NCBI GenBank assembly: GCA_049841135.1 | Contig: JASGHK010000004.1 | Coordinates: 1,488,001 to 1,552,000, forward strand | Direction: 5' to 3' | DNA length: 64,000 nt | Source: JACRCT01 sp049841135 | Lineage (GTDB): Bacteria; Myxococcota; Myxococcia; Myxococcales; UBA5297 | In this document: one piece after another, positions 1-9,154 of the stretch | Layout of the letters: every line of letters starts with the position of its first letter | How positions within the stretch are numbered: position 1 is the first letter of the stretch | Translations under genes and position numbers: made by a program | The notes under the pieces: generated by a model | Database searches by the model: none | The model's input: the letters and a program-made list of their open reading frames with translations, nothing else | What the model was told of the DNA's origin: nothing

Positions 1-218
1 TCCTCTTCGCCAACGGCGACGACGCCGCGCTCGCGGGCGACCCGAGAACGCTGCGCGCCGAGCCGCTCTTCGTCGACGCGGCCCGCGGCGACCTCCGGCT
101 CCAAGCGGCCAGCCCGTGCCGCGACACCGCGTTCGACGACGGCCTCGACCTCAACGGCCTCGCGCCGGGCCTGTGGTTCGGCGCGGCTCCCGACCGCGGC
201 GGTCGCGAGAGCTGGTGA
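1..218 (+). CDS. C-terminal end of a beta-helix / choice-of-anchor Q type protein (5' end outside window)
   Basis: Only the last 71 codons are present, read in the frame starting at base 3 and ending at TGA 216-218. The tail contains the pattern EPLFVDAARGDLRLQAASPC, then a D-rich stretch (DDGLDLNG) and a final PDRGGRESW. This 'FVD..GD.RLQ..SPC.D' pattern is the usual last coil and closing segment of right-handed parallel beta-helix proteins annotated as choice-of-anchor Q or pectin-lyase-like. Such proteins are normally exported, but the signal peptide would lie outside the window, so location cannot be judged. It converges on the kinase gene that ends at 232, leaving 13 bases between the stop codons. 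The family call rests only on this tail. Confidence 0.6.
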   Translation, partial: LFANGDDAALAGDPRTLRAEPLFVDAARGDLRLQAASPCRDTAFDDGLDLNGLAPGLWFGAAPDRGGRESW

Positions 219-231
219 GCGAGGGGGCGAC

Positions 232-2183
232 TCAGGGGCTGAGGTGTGCGCCCGTCGCCGTCTGCTCGCGCAGCCGCTGCTCGAGCGAACGGCAACGCTC
301 TTCGAGGCGGGGCTGTCCGGGCCGCGCCAGGAGCATGGCCTGGCAAGACATCGCGGCGTCCGCCAGGTCACCCGCTTCTTCCGAGGCCCCCGCTTGTCTC
401 TCGAGCTCGCACGCCAGCGCCTCCAGCCGCTCCAGGACGCGGGGATCGTCCGGACGCAGGTGCCGCGCCGCCAGGAGGTGCTCGAGCGCGCCCTCGGAGC
501 CATTGCCCAGGATCTCGCCGGCCTGCAGGCGCCCGTCGGCCAGCTCCAGCTCGCGCTCGACCGCACGGCTCGCCGTCCAGCGGATGGTTCCGGCGCCGCC
601 CAGCGCGGCCAGTACGGCCACCAGCGCCGCCGCGATGCCCCAGGCCGCCCGCGGGTGGCGCGCCGCCTCGAGCCTCAGCCGGCTGACGGCGATCCTCCGG
701 CGGATTCTCCGACAGGTGCCCGCGGCGCGAAGGCGCGCGTCCCGAGACGGTTTGGGGCAGTGCGCGCCGCGCGTCGGCGGCCATTTCGTAGATGCGGCGT
801 CGCTCCTTGGCGAGCGGTTCCGAGAACACCGTCTTCATCACCTGCTCGAGGTCGCAAGGGTGCAGGTCGGCCTGGACTCGCTCGAGCAGCGTGCGCAGCT
901 CGCGTGCGCTGCGCAGCCTGGACTCGCTAGGCGCGGTGGCGGCCTGCAGGATCTGCTCGAGCCGCAGCCGCACCGGCGGCTCTCCCGCGGAGGGGAACGG
1001 CCAGGGCTCGTCGATGGCGAGCGGGCCCGGTTCGTGGCGCTGGCGCAGGGTGAGCATCTCGTAGAGCAGCACGCCCAGCGAGTGGATGTCCCAGCCCGGC
1101 TCGGGGACCCCGCCGCACGCCTGCTCGGCGCAGATGTAGTTGCTCTTGCCCACGACCAGGCCCAGGGTCTCCAGGACGCTGGCGGAGGCGACGCCGAAGT
1201 CGACGAGCTTGACCTCGCCCCGCTCCGAGACGAGGACGTTGTTGGCGCTGACGTCGCGGTGGACCAGGTTCAGCGGGCGGCCATCGAGGTCGCGCTTGTC
1301 GTGCAGGTACTCGAGCACCTCGGAGAGCGCACAGGCGATCTTGAGGGCGAGCGCCGGCGAGCTGGGGCGAGCGTGCGCGCGCAGGGCCCGGAGCAGCTCC
1401 GAGACCGTGCGCCCGTGCACGAACTCCATGGCGAGGAAGGCGCGCCCCTCGGCCTCGCCGAAGTCGAAGACCTGGACGAGGTTGGGGTGGCGCAGCGTGA
1501 CGCTGAGCTTGGCCTCCTGGAGGAACAGCGCGCCGAACTCGGTCTGAGGCCCGAACTCGGGCAGGACGATTCTTGAGGGCGACGAGCTTCTCGAGCCCGT
1601 CGCCGAAGGCGGTCCGGGCGAGGTAGACCTCCGCCATGCCCCCCACGCCGAGCCGGCGCAGCAGCTGGTAGTTGCCGACGAGGTCGAGCGGCTTGAGTCC
1701 CCCGGCCCACGGGGCCTCTCGGGTCTCCGGAGGCGTGCTGGGGTTGGACGGTCTGCCGCTCTTGCGCTCGAGCCGGGTGGCGGGCGTGGGCGCCTCCTCC
1801 GTCTCCTCCGTGGCGGACTCGACCTCCAGGGGGGGATCGGACTCGGTCGGCTCCGCGGACGCCTGCTCGGCGGTCTCGAACGGGAACTGGAGGCTGTCCG
1901 CGTCCAGCGAGAGGACCCGCAGCGTGCACTGGCCGTCGTCGCTCGGCGTCTCGGAGGGGGCGACCTGGGCCCTGCCCGCGATTCGGGTGCCATCGGGGAG
2001 GTCCGCACGAAAGCGGACCCGCGAGCCCGGGCTGCTCATGGGAGAGGCCACCAGGCCATGCACGCCGACCGAGGCCGCGAACCGGGCGCGGAACTCGGCC
2101 GCCGAGGCACAGGGCAGACAGACCTCGACGACCTCGTCCAAGGCGGCGAACGCCGACCTGTCCGGCTCGTCGCCGATGCTCAT
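232..2183 (-). CDS. PilZ-like domain / Ser-Thr protein kinase / membrane-anchored tail (two frameshifts)
   Basis: About 649 residues once repaired. Residues 15-100 resemble the myxobacterial PilZ-like domain, residues 105-165 are an acidic linker, and a kinase domain starts near 171. Kinase motifs: glycine loop LGVGGMAEVY, lysine in VALK (about 204), catalytic loop HRDVSANN (Lys of HRDLKxxN replaced by Ser, common in myxobacterial kinases), metal site DFG, and AEQ in place of APE. After the kinase comes one hydrophobic segment (WGIAAALVAVLAAL) and a helical TPR-like tail, so the kinase is probably cytoplasmic and membrane tethered. Two one-base insertions break the frame at 1568-1572 and 703-707; both read GATTC where GATC restores the frame. 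ATG at 2181-2183 is chosen because the PilZ-like region begins directly after it; an ATG at about 2231 is possible. A c-di-GMP-responsive kinase is an inference. Confidence 0.8.
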
Positions 2184-2335
2184 CGCCAAGCGCCCCCCGC
2201 GACCCAAAACAGGTCGCAGGAAGGTAGGCATCGCATCCCTGCCCCCCACCCCTCACTTCGGGGGCTCGGGGCGGGGTTGGAGACCCCGGTTCCAATGGGG
2301 AGACCAAGAAAAAATGCCGTGATGAAGAAAAGCGC

Positions 2336-2364
2336 TTGACCACCCCAGGGCAGTGGGCTAAAAC
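2336..2364 (+). promoter_or_regulatory. Sigma-70 type promoter of tRNA-Gly
   Basis: A -35 box TTGACC (2336-2341), a 17-base spacer and a -10 box TAAAAC (2359-2364) lie 53 bases upstream of the tRNA. Spacing is ideal and five of six -35 bases match consensus. Transcription would start near 2371. Confidence 0.7.
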
Positions 2365-2417
2365 GCCGCGCTGTCGATGGCGGTAACCCGGATGGCTTCG
2401 GTCACCCGGCAACACAT

Positions 2418-2489
2418 GCGGGAATAGCTCAGTGGTAGAGCATCGCCTTGCCAAGGCGAGGGTCGAGAGTTCAAATCTCTTTTCCCGCT
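2418..2489 (+). tRNA. tRNA-Gly (anticodon GCC)
   Basis: Cloverleaf read by eye. The acceptor stem GCGGGAA pairs with TTCCCGC, the D arm is GCTC-AGTGGTAG-AGC, and the anticodon arm carries CTTGCCAAG with anticodon GCC. The T arm is GAGAG-TTCAAAT-CTCTT. The discriminator base is T at 2489 and no CCA is encoded. The gene has its own promoter upstream and a strong terminator just downstream, so it is probably a single-gene unit. Confidence 0.97.
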
Positions 2490-2494
2490 CTTAG

Positions 2495-2521
2495 AAGCCC
2501 CCTGGAAACAGGGGGCTTTTC
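2495..2521 (+). terminator. Rho-independent terminator after tRNA-Gly
   Basis: Ten-base stem AAGCCCCCTG / CAGGGGGCTT closed by a GAAA tetraloop and followed by TTTTC. It begins six bases after the tRNA and precedes the transporter gene at 2558. Confidence 0.9.
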
Positions 2522-2557
2522 GTTGCGGGCGATGCGAGCCGAGGGAGGGACAGACGC

Positions 2558-4111
2558 ATGGAGACGGACCCGAGGGCGCTCGCCCCAACGCCGCCCAGCA
2601 CGCCTGGAGCGGCCAACTTGCCCGGTTTCCTCCTGGCTCTCGAGAGTCTGCTCAAGACGAAGCCGTCCCTCTGGCTGGTCGGTGGCGTCTACACCCTTGG
2701 CGGCTTCACCTACTTCGCCCTTCTCTCCGTCCTCGCGCCGTTCCTCTCCGGCTGCGTCTTCCGCGGGGCGTCGCACGCGGAGGGGGTCTCGCAATTCCTG
2801 CTCGCCGGGCTCACGACAGGAAGCCTCGGCGTCATGGTCCTTCTCGCATTCCTCATCGATCTCGTCGGCGTCCGGGTGTCCGTCATCGTGGCCGTTGGCA
2901 GCCAGCTTCTCGGGTTCCTTTTGCTGGCGGCGGGCTCCACGCTCTTCGGTCCCGGAACCTTCGGGATCGCGATGACGACCGTGTTCGCGCTGGCTTTGAT
3001 CGCGCTTGGCTCGGGCTTGGCCCACCCAGCCGCGCAGCTGGCGGCCCGCCAGTTCACGAGCTCTCCGAACGCCTCCATGAGCTTTGCGCTCCTCTACGCG
3101 CTCATGAACCTGGGCGGGTTCGCGGCCATGCTGGCGCCCCCTGGGAGCACGGAGGCGCTGGCTGGGGAGCCGCCAGTCCGGACCTTCGCACTCTGCGCCG
3201 GCGTGTTGCTCCTGGCGCTCGTTCTCGCGGCCTTCGTCGCGCCAGGACGCTACTTGTCCAAGCCGGAGGCAACCGCGCCTGCCGCCCAGCCCTCGAGGAC
3301 CGGGTTTCCAGTCACGGCCTGCTGCAGCTTGGCCCTCTTGCTGGTCTTCGTGGGCGTGCTGGCGCCAGGCCCGTGGCACTGGCTGATCGTCGTCCCGATC
3401 CTGGGCGTCGTGGCCGTCATCGCCCTTCTGCCCGGCACTCTGCGGACATCGGTCGTGCAAGCCATCCAGCAGCATCCTCTGGCCGACCCCAGGTTCGCGC
3501 TCCTCGTCTTCGCGCTGATGCCAGTCCAGACCCTCTTCACCTACAACTGGCTCGTCCTTCCCCGATACGTGATGCAGGCCTACCCCGAGAACGTCAGCGA
3601 CCTCTTCGAGAAGGCAGTCAACGCCGAGTCGCTCGCCATCGTCCTCCTCGTCGTCGGCCTCACTGCCTTCACCTACAAGGTCAAGACCATCCACGTGATC
3701 ATCGGCGGCACTCTCGTGATGGCGTTGGCCCCGTTCGCCTTGCTGGTGACCAGCCCCCTCCACCTGGCGGGCTACCTCGTCCTGACGACGATCGGAGAGG
3801 CGATCTGGTCGCCACGAGTTCTTCAGTACGTCTCCGACATCGCTCCCCCGGAGCGGCAGGCGCTCTACCAAGGAGCAGCACAGCTGCCGTGGTACCTCAC
3901 CAAGACGCTGGTGCCGGTGCTGTATGTCTCGGCCGCGCTGAGCAAGTACCTCCCCGCGAACGGCCCGAGCGACCCATCGACGATGTGGCTCCTCTTCGGC
4001 CTCCTTGCGATGTCAGCCCCGGTGGTGCTTCTTCTTGCGCGGCGACGCCTCCTCCCGAAACCGGCCCGGGGCGGCGACGCGGGCCTCGCGCCGCTGGGAA
4101 GCACGCGATGA
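2558..4111 (+). CDS. MFS-type membrane transporter
   Basis: A 517-residue polytopic inner-membrane protein with about 12 hydrophobic segments and a short cytoplasmic start rich in Pro. The halves are joined by a loop near residues 230-250 (SKPEATAPAAQPS). Its size and layout are those of the major facilitator superfamily, closest in appearance to the POT/peptide-type or nucleoside-type branch. An ExxE(R)FxYY-like motif that would prove peptide transport is not visible, so the substrate is unknown. ATG at 2558 follows a strong ribosome site (GAGGGAGGG, 8 bases upstream). It stands alone between the tRNA terminator and a convergent gene ending at 4186. No frameshift is present. Confidence 0.75.
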   Translation: METDPRALAPTPPSTPGAANLPGFLLALESLLKTKPSLWLVGGVYTLGGFTYFALLSVLAPFLSGCVFRGASHAEGVSQFLLAGLTTGSLGVMVLLAFLIDLVGVRVSVIVAVGSQLLGFLLLAAGSTLFGPGTFGIAMTTVFALALIALGSGLAHPAAQLAARQFTSSPNASMSFALLYALMNLGGFAAMLAPPGSTEALAGEPPVRTFALCAGVLLLALVLAAFVAPGRYLSKPEATAPAAQPSRTGFPVTACCSLALLLVFVGVLAPGPWHWLIVVPILGVVAVIALLPGTLRTSVVQAIQQHPLADPRFALLVFALMPVQTLFTYNWLVLPRYVMQAYPENVSDLFEKAVNAESLAIVLLVVGLTAFTYKVKTIHVIIGGTLVMALAPFALLVTSPLHLAGYLVLTTIGEAIWSPRVLQYVSDIAPPERQALYQGAAQLPWYLTKTLVPVLYVSAALSKYLPANGPSDPSTMWLLFGLLAMSAPVVLLLARRRLLPKPARGGDAGLAPLGSTR

Positions 4112-4185
4112 GAACTCACGAAAACCCGAGACCGCTCGCTGACGTCGCGCAGCGGCTCGACAGGCGCCTGACCATTCGAGCGATG

Positions 4186-4665
4186 TCACTCGCGATCGCA
4201 GTCGACGAGCACGAGCCAGTCCCCGTCGTCCTTGCGCGCGAGCACGCCGAGCAGCCGCAAGTGGTGTGAGACCATGCGGACCGGCAGCAGGTCGCCGAGC
4301 GGCACTCCAAGCGCGCTCGCGAGCTCCTCCGCGCCGCTGCCCGGCTTGTCGAGATACCGGTCGAAGAGCTTGCGCATCATCTCGTTCGAAGGCTCGAAGT
4401 CGCGGTCGAGAAGGAAGATGCCGTCGCGGCCTCCGACGCTGCGCGCCTTCGCCTCGTCGAAGCCGTAGGAGCCGTTCTTGAGCGTCGCGAGCATCTCGCG
4501 CGAGCGCCAGACGCCTTCCTTGCGCGCCGCCTTGCGAAGCCGCTCGGTCAGCGCGACGTGCAGCTTGCGGCCGGCTCGCTCGAAGGTGTCGATGACGACG
4601 TAGGGGTGCGCCGCGAGCGACTCCTCAACCGCCTTCACCCGTTCCTTGATTCGCTCGAACTCCAT
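4186..4665 (-). CDS. Hypothetical protein, 159 aa
   Basis: Not recognised. A soluble, charged protein starting MEFERIKERVKAVEESL with a helical first third. A middle part has Lys/Arg-rich segments (RKLHVALTERLRKAARKEG) and a GGRDGIFLLDRDF stretch. The C-terminal third (SGAEELASALGVPLGDLLPVR) looks like a small winged-helix or helix-turn-helix fold, ending in a hydrophobic strand DWLVLVD. No signal peptide or membrane segment is visible. ATG at 4663-4665 gives the first clearly coding residue. It converges on the transporter ending at 4111. A DNA-binding role is only a guess from the helical C-terminal third. Confidence 0.55.
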   Translation of the reverse strand: MEFERIKERVKAVEESLAAHPYVVIDTFERAGRKLHVALTERLRKAARKEGVWRSREMLATLKNGSYGFDEAKARSVGGRDGIFLLDRDFEPSNEMMRKLFDRYLDKPGSGAEELASALGVPLGDLLPVRMVSHHLRLLGVLARKDDGDWLVLVDCDRE

Positions 4666-4870
4666 CTTCAGCGCTCCTCTCGGAACGACTGCCCGCCACA
4701 GGCTAGACGATTCAGTCGGTGCGCGGGACCGGACCGCGGTCCCTGTGTCCCAGCGCCATGCGAACTCGTCCCGTTCTGCTGTGGTGCCCGGCCCTGCTGT
4801 GCTGTTGCTCGGCAGGTGGATGCGGGAAGAGGGAATGAACCGCGAGCTCCGTGAGCGGCTGGGATCGCCT

Positions 4871-5818
4871 CTACCGACTGTGCTTCGAGCCATCGGGCAG
4901 GACGGCTCGCTGTGCAGCCGATTCAGAAATGACTCCCAGCTTCCTGAGGCGCGCGAACGCAACCGCTCGCTTGAGCCGCTGGATCGGGCCGCGGTTTCCG
5001 AACCAGAGACGGCCTTTCCGCAAGACGCGCCGGTAGGCGTCGAACTGCAGGTAGGCCGGGGCCTCGAGTGGCGGCCGACGTCCCAGGAGCAGCGCCACGG
5101 TCTCCACCGCGATGAGCGAGCTGCAGAGCTGGCAGGCGATGACCGAAGAGGGCCCCGCCCCGCTCGCCACATCGACACTCGACATGTCGGTGTACGGCAG
5201 CTGCGTGGCGCGCGGGGCCAGCCCGACGAGGAAGGCCACCAGGTTCTGCATCACCGCCTCGTCCGGGCCGAAGTCGAAGTAGTCGTCGAAGCGCATCCCC
5301 CGCGGCGAGAACGCGAGCAGCGCGCCGCTGAACCCCATGGGGCCGGCGGTCAGCCCCCACAGCCCCTTGTCGCGCGCCTTGCGGAAGAGCAACCGGCGGG
5401 CGGGGAGCGCGAAGAAGTCCAGCCCGTCGAGGACGACGTCCGCTCCATCGATGAAGGCGTCGACGTTCTCCGGGCCAAGCGCCGCGCTGCACACCTCCAC
5501 GCGCGCCTCGGGGTTGACGTCGAGCACCATCCGGCCGATCTCGGCCGCCTTGCCGGCCCCGAGGGAGGAGAGGCGCGCCCCGGCCTGCCGGTTGAGGTTC
5601 GCGACGGAGAAGGTGTCCGGGTCGATGAGCTTGAAGCCTCCGACGCCTTGGCGGGCGAGGGTCAACGCGTGCGACCCGCCGACCCCGCCCGCCCCGGCGA
5701 TCGCCACGGTCGCGTCCCGCAGGCACGCCTGCTCCGCTCGCGCCACCAGTCCCAGGTTGCGCTGGAAGGCCCGTTCGTAGCTCCAGCCTGCGGAGACCGC
5801 CGCCGCGCCCTCAACCAT
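4871..5818 (-). CDS. ThiF/MoeB/HesA-family E1-like adenylyltransferase
   Basis: A 315-residue protein of the E1-like superfamily, which adenylates the C-terminus of ubiquitin-like or small carrier proteins. The nucleotide-binding Rossmann motif GAGGVGG is at residues 42-48. It is followed by the acidic strand end D66 and the family signature FSVANLNRQ (70-78), whose Arg contacts ATP. Only one CxxC pair (CQLC) is visible, so the usual four-cysteine zinc site seems absent. The start overlaps the nitroreductase stop by eight bases (ATGGTTGA), so the two are translationally coupled. Paired or fused ThiF-nitroreductase proteins, such as Rv1355c of Mycobacterium tuberculosis, are known but their reaction is not established. 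No ubiquitin-like partner ending in GG is seen nearby. Confidence 0.85.
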   Translation of the reverse strand: MVEGAAAVSAGWSYERAFQRNLGLVARAEQACLRDATVAIAGAGGVGGSHALTLARQGVGGFKLIDPDTFSVANLNRQAGARLSSLGAGKAAEIGRMVLDVNPEARVEVCSAALGPENVDAFIDGADVVLDGLDFFALPARRLLFRKARDKGLWGLTAGPMGFSGALLAFSPRGMRFDDYFDFGPDEAVMQNLVAFLVGLAPRATQLPYTDMSSVDVASGAGPSSVIACQLCSSLIAVETVALLLGRRPPLEAPAYLQFDAYRRVLRKGRLWFGNRGPIQRLKRAVAFARLRKLGVISESAAQRAVLPDGSKHSR

Positions 5819-6956
5819 GGACCCTCTCCAGCTCGGACGGCGCCTTGCGCAACGTCCGGCACCGACAGGCGGGGCCCCGGCCGAAGCGGAAGAGCATGAC
5901 CGGGGCTGCGTTCGCGAAGCCTTCGAAGAGAGCGTCCATCTCGGCCCAGACGCCGCGGAGCAGCGCCTGGTGCGCCTGCGAGAATGCAGCGGCTCCCTCC
6001 CGCTGCCAGCGCAGCCCGAAGAGCGTCAGCGCCGTCATCGGCTGCATCTGCAGACCGCGCACGGTGAGCTCGAGCCACACCCTCTCCAGCGCCTGCCCTC
6101 CTTCGAGGAAGCCGCGGGGAGTGGCCTCCGGCACCGTGAGCAGCGCGGCGGCGCCCGCCGCGCGCATCCCCTGCGCCGAATGCACCGCCACGGCTCTCCC
6201 CATCCCGAGGGCGTTGGCCACCCGCATCGCCGACCAGGAGCGCGTCGCCCGGAGGAAGAGCCCGCCGACGAAGCCCGCCTCCAGGTTCTCCAATGGGAAG
6301 CCGTCGCGGCGAAGCAGCGCTTGGTCGCGGTCGAACCGGATCATCCGCACCAGGTGCTCGTGGAGTCCACGGTGCTCGGTGCGGATCCGGTCGGCGCGGT
6401 AGACCACCCGGCTCAGGCGATCGAGCGACGGACGGTCACGGACGACCAGGAGGCTGGCTCCCGCGGAGGCGGCGGCGGCCTGGAGGGCATCGATCGCCTC
6501 GTCGGGGAGCGGCTCGGTCGAAAAGGGCCGGCGGTTGGTGCACCGGCCCCAAAGGCCCTCGAACAGCGGGTCCGCGCCGACCGCGCCCCTCCGCAGGGTG
6601 AGCCGCGCCATCAAGTCCGGCTGGACCTCCTCGGGCTGCCAGGCGACGGTCGGCTCCAGCCCCAAGGCGGTCGCAGCGATGCGCATGTTCTCGGCGGCGG
6701 CGCCGCAGGCCACGATCGAAGCGAGTTGGTCCACGTTGAAGAAGGACAGGTCGGCGGCGCGGTCCAAATACAGATCGATCTTGTTCTGGCCGAAGCGGAA
6801 GCCCCAGGGCTGGGCATTGTCGCCCGAGGGAGCCTGGATCCCCGCGCGGGCGACGTACTCGAGGACCTCGAGCGCCACGAGCGGTCCCGCTCCCGCGGAA
6901 GGCATCGGGGGAGCGCAGGACTCGTCCGCTCCGCGGGTCTGTCTCTTCTCGGCCAC
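5811..6956 (-). CDS. Nitroreductase-fold protein paired with ThiF
   Basis: About 381 residues with the FMN-dependent nitroreductase fold. Features are an N-terminal PSGDNAQPW segment typical of the flavin-binding start of this family, a central R.RTEHRGLHEHLVR region and a late GMGRAVAVHSAQG segment. It is longer than classic nitroreductases (about 200 residues) and matches the large version found fused to ThiF in Rv1355c-type proteins. GTG at 6954-6956 is chosen because AGGAGG lies five bases upstream. The gene is first in a two-gene operon, overlapping the ThiF gene, and is divergent from the glycosyltransferase at 7092 with 135 bases between them. It may oxidise or reduce a carrier-bound intermediate. 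The substrate is unknown. Confidence 0.8.
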   Translation of the reverse strand: MAEKRQTRGADESCAPPMPSAGAGPLVALEVLEYVARAGIQAPSGDNAQPWGFRFGQNKIDLYLDRAADLSFFNVDQLASIVACGAAAENMRIAATALGLEPTVAWQPEEVQPDLMARLTLRRGAVGADPLFEGLWGRCTNRRPFSTEPLPDEAIDALQAAAASAGASLLVVRDRPSLDRLSRVVYRADRIRTEHRGLHEHLVRMIRFDRDQALLRRDGFPLENLEAGFVGGLFLRATRSWSAMRVANALGMGRAVAVHSAQGMRAAGAAALLTVPEATPRGFLEGGQALERVWLELTVRGLQMQPMTALTLFGLRWQREGAAAFSQAHQALLRGVWAEMDALFEGFANAAPVMLFRFGRGPACRCRTLRKAPSELERVHG

Positions 6957-7091
6957 GAAAGCCTCCTCGACGCGCGCACGCAGCGTGCCCGTTGGTGACC
7001 GGCGCGGAGCTTTCGTTCTATCCGCGCTCGAAGAGAGGCCCTCCCAGGAAGCTCGCCGTCGGCGGCCGACCTTCCTCCGAGCACGGGCGGA

Positions 7092-8417
7092 TTGAACGAA
7101 ACGACACGGGCGGACACCAAGAAGGCGCAGCACGTCTCGAGGGCACTTGTGCGCACTTCACCGGCGAACCACGGCACGCCCCTTCGCGTCCTCTTCCTGG
7201 CGGAGGCGGTGAGCTTGGCCCACGTGGCGCGCCCCTCCGTCCTGGCCCGATGGGCCAGAGAGGCAGGACACGAAGTCTTCTTCGCCTGTGGCGACCGCTT
7301 CACCGGCCCCGCGCGCGAGGCCGGGCTGGACCCCATCCCGCTGCCCACCGTGAGCCCGGAGTCGTTCTACCGGCGGCTGTCCCAGGGCCGCTTCTTCTAC
7401 GACGAGGCCGAGCTCGAGACGTACGTCCGGGCCGAGGTGGAGCTCATCCGCGAGACGAAGCCCGACCTGATCGTCGGCGACTTCCGCTTGACGATGTCGA
7501 TCGCCGCCAAGTTGACGAGCACGCCGTGCCTCGCGCTCGCGAACGCTTACTGGAGCCCTGCCGCTCGAGAAGCGATGCCCGCGCCCGAGACCGGGTTCCT
7601 GCGCTCCTTTCCACGCGGGCTCCGTGACGGGCTGTTCGCACTCGTGCGCCCGCTGGCCTATCGAACCTTCGCGAAGCCGCTCGACCGAATCCGGGAGCGG
7701 TACGGCCTGCTGCCCCTCCGAGACTTCCGGCGCAGCTACACCGATGGCGAGCGCTGCGCGTACCTGGACCTCCCCGGCCTGTTTCCGCTGAGCACCCTCC
7801 CTGCCGGCCACCTGCACCTCGGCCCCGTCCTCTGGAACCCCTCGGTCGCCTCCGATGCCGGCGTACGGCTCCTGGGCCTCCAGCGCCCACTGGCCTACGT
7901 GACCCTGGGCACGACCGGCGCTGGCCTCCACTTGCCGCAGCTCCTCGAGAGCCTGCTGGAGACCGGTTGCGACGTGGTGGTCTCTGGCGTCGCCGACGCG
8001 CGAGCGCGGGCGCTCCGCCTGGACTTGCCCGGGCTGGAAGGACGCTCCTTCATCACCGAGCTCATCGACCCGAGCGACGTGCTCCAGCGCGCCGCGCTGA
8101 CCGTCTGCCACGGCGGAAGCGGAACGGTGTACCAGAGCCTCGCCATGGGCGTGCCCGTCCTGGGCTTCCCGGGAAACCCCGATCAGCACCTCGTCTGCCT
8201 GGGCCTGCAGCTCGCAGGAGCGGGCCTGGCCGGGAACTGGAAGCACCTCAAGAGCCAGCTGCTCGAGATGCTCGGAGGAACGTGCAGGTCCGCGGCCCGA
8301 CGCCTCGCCTCCGAGATCCAGAGACATGACACCCGCGGGCGCTGGCTGGAGTTCCTCCGGAACCCGGAAGCGAGCTGCGGGTCGGACCGGGCCAGCACGT
8401 GCCCGGAAGGAGTGTGA
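7092..8417 (+). CDS. GT1-family (MGT/UGT-like) glycosyltransferase
   Basis: A 441-residue protein with two Rossmann halves. The donor-binding half carries CHGGSGTVYQSLAMGVPVLG followed by PGNPDQ, the standard nucleotide-sugar pocket of GT1 enzymes (HGG...GVP..P...DQ). The acceptor half begins LRVLFLAEAVSLAHVARP, where the SLAHVARP stretch includes the catalytic His position of the family. These enzymes glycosylate lipids, sterols, polyketides or macrolides in the cytoplasm. TTG at 7092 gives the longest frame; a later start near the first beta strand (about codon 30) cannot be excluded. It is the first gene of a plus-strand operon with the acyltransferase, FAAL and ACP, suggesting a lipid or acylated acceptor. 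Confidence 0.85.
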   Translation: MNETTRADTKKAQHVSRALVRTSPANHGTPLRVLFLAEAVSLAHVARPSVLARWAREAGHEVFFACGDRFTGPAREAGLDPIPLPTVSPESFYRRLSQGRFFYDEAELETYVRAEVELIRETKPDLIVGDFRLTMSIAAKLTSTPCLALANAYWSPAAREAMPAPETGFLRSFPRGLRDGLFALVRPLAYRTFAKPLDRIRERYGLLPLRDFRRSYTDGERCAYLDLPGLFPLSTLPAGHLHLGPVLWNPSVASDAGVRLLGLQRPLAYVTLGTTGAGLHLPQLLESLLETGCDVVVSGVADARARALRLDLPGLEGRSFITELIDPSDVLQRAALTVCHGGSGTVYQSLAMGVPVLGFPGNPDQHLVCLGLQLAGAGLAGNWKHLKSQLLEMLGGTCRSAARRLASEIQRHDTRGRWLEFLRNPEASCGSDRASTCPEGV

Positions 8418-8421
8418 TGCC

Positions 8422-9144
8422 GTGCGCAAGCTGCCCCTCGCCGCAATCGCCGTCTTCTCCGCCCTCGCGTCGCTGGACGTTCTCGTCGGCGGCGGAGTCG
8501 CTCACCTCGTCGCCACTCGTCTGCCCATCGGGCCATGGCAGCCGGTGGCCCTCGCGGTGCTCGCCCTGCTGCTCGTCGAGGCCTGCGCCTTGGCGACCTA
8601 CCGGCTCTGCCTCTGGTACCGACCTCTCGTGGAAGGACCGATCGAGCCCGGCTCGCCCGCCGAATCCGCCTACAACCTCCACCTGCTCTTCCACCTCGTC
8701 TTCTTCAACGGCCTGCGCCCGGTCCTCCCCACCCCCCTGGTCCGCGTCTGGTACCTCGCGCTCGGAGCGAAGCTGGGGCCGAATTCCTACAGCGCGGGGG
8801 CCATCCACGAGCCGACGCTCGTGACCGTCGGTGCCAACTGCATTCTTGGCGCCGCGAGCCAGGTCATCCCCCACGTCATGGAGAACGAGCGCCTCGAGCT
8901 GCGCCGGATCACCCTGGGCGACAACGTCACCCTGGGGGCCAACAGCGTCGTCGCCGGCGGCTGCACCATCGGCGACGACGCGATCCTCGCCTTCAACTCG
9001 GTGCTCTCGAAGGGCTCGGTGATGGGGCCGGGTGAGACCTGGATGGGCCTGCCCGCACGCGGAGTCTTCAAGCGGCGGCTCAAGCCAAATGAGGAGCCGG
9101 CGCGACAGCCCCCCTCCGGGCCTCCTCCCCACCCGAGCAAGTAG
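8422..9144 (+). CDS. Membrane-anchored left-handed beta-helix (hexapeptide) acyltransferase
   Basis: About 240 residues. The first 60 contain two hydrophobic segments (LAAIAVFSALASLDVLVGG and a second around VALAVLALLLVEACAL). The C-terminal half carries hexapeptide repeats (VTVGAN, ITLGDN, VTLGAN, SVVAGG, CTIGDD) that build a left-handed beta-helix, ending in a GLPARGV cap. It resembles the acyltransferase domain found beside adenylation-carrier modules in amino acid or lipid pathways. GTG at 8422 is chosen because AAGGAG lies about nine bases upstream and four bases separate it from the previous stop. A catalytic His of the LbH class is plausible at the AIHEPT segment. The acceptor is unknown. 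Confidence 0.75.
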   Translation: MRKLPLAAIAVFSALASLDVLVGGGVAHLVATRLPIGPWQPVALAVLALLLVEACALATYRLCLWYRPLVEGPIEPGSPAESAYNLHLLFHLVFFNGLRPVLPTPLVRVWYLALGAKLGPNSYSAGAIHEPTLVTVGANCILGAASQVIPHVMENERLELRRITLGDNVTLGANSVVAGGCTIGDDAILAFNSVLSKGSVMGPGETWMGLPARGVFKRRLKPNEEPARQPPSGPPPHPSK

Positions 9145-9154
9145 GCGCCTGCCC

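Noticed and set aside
4758..4838. 26-codon plus-strand frame with a lipoprotein-like start (MRTRPVLLWCPALL...)
   Set aside because: No ribosome site, no homologue known to me and very short. The Cys-rich hydrophobic run could be chance in the 205-base gap.
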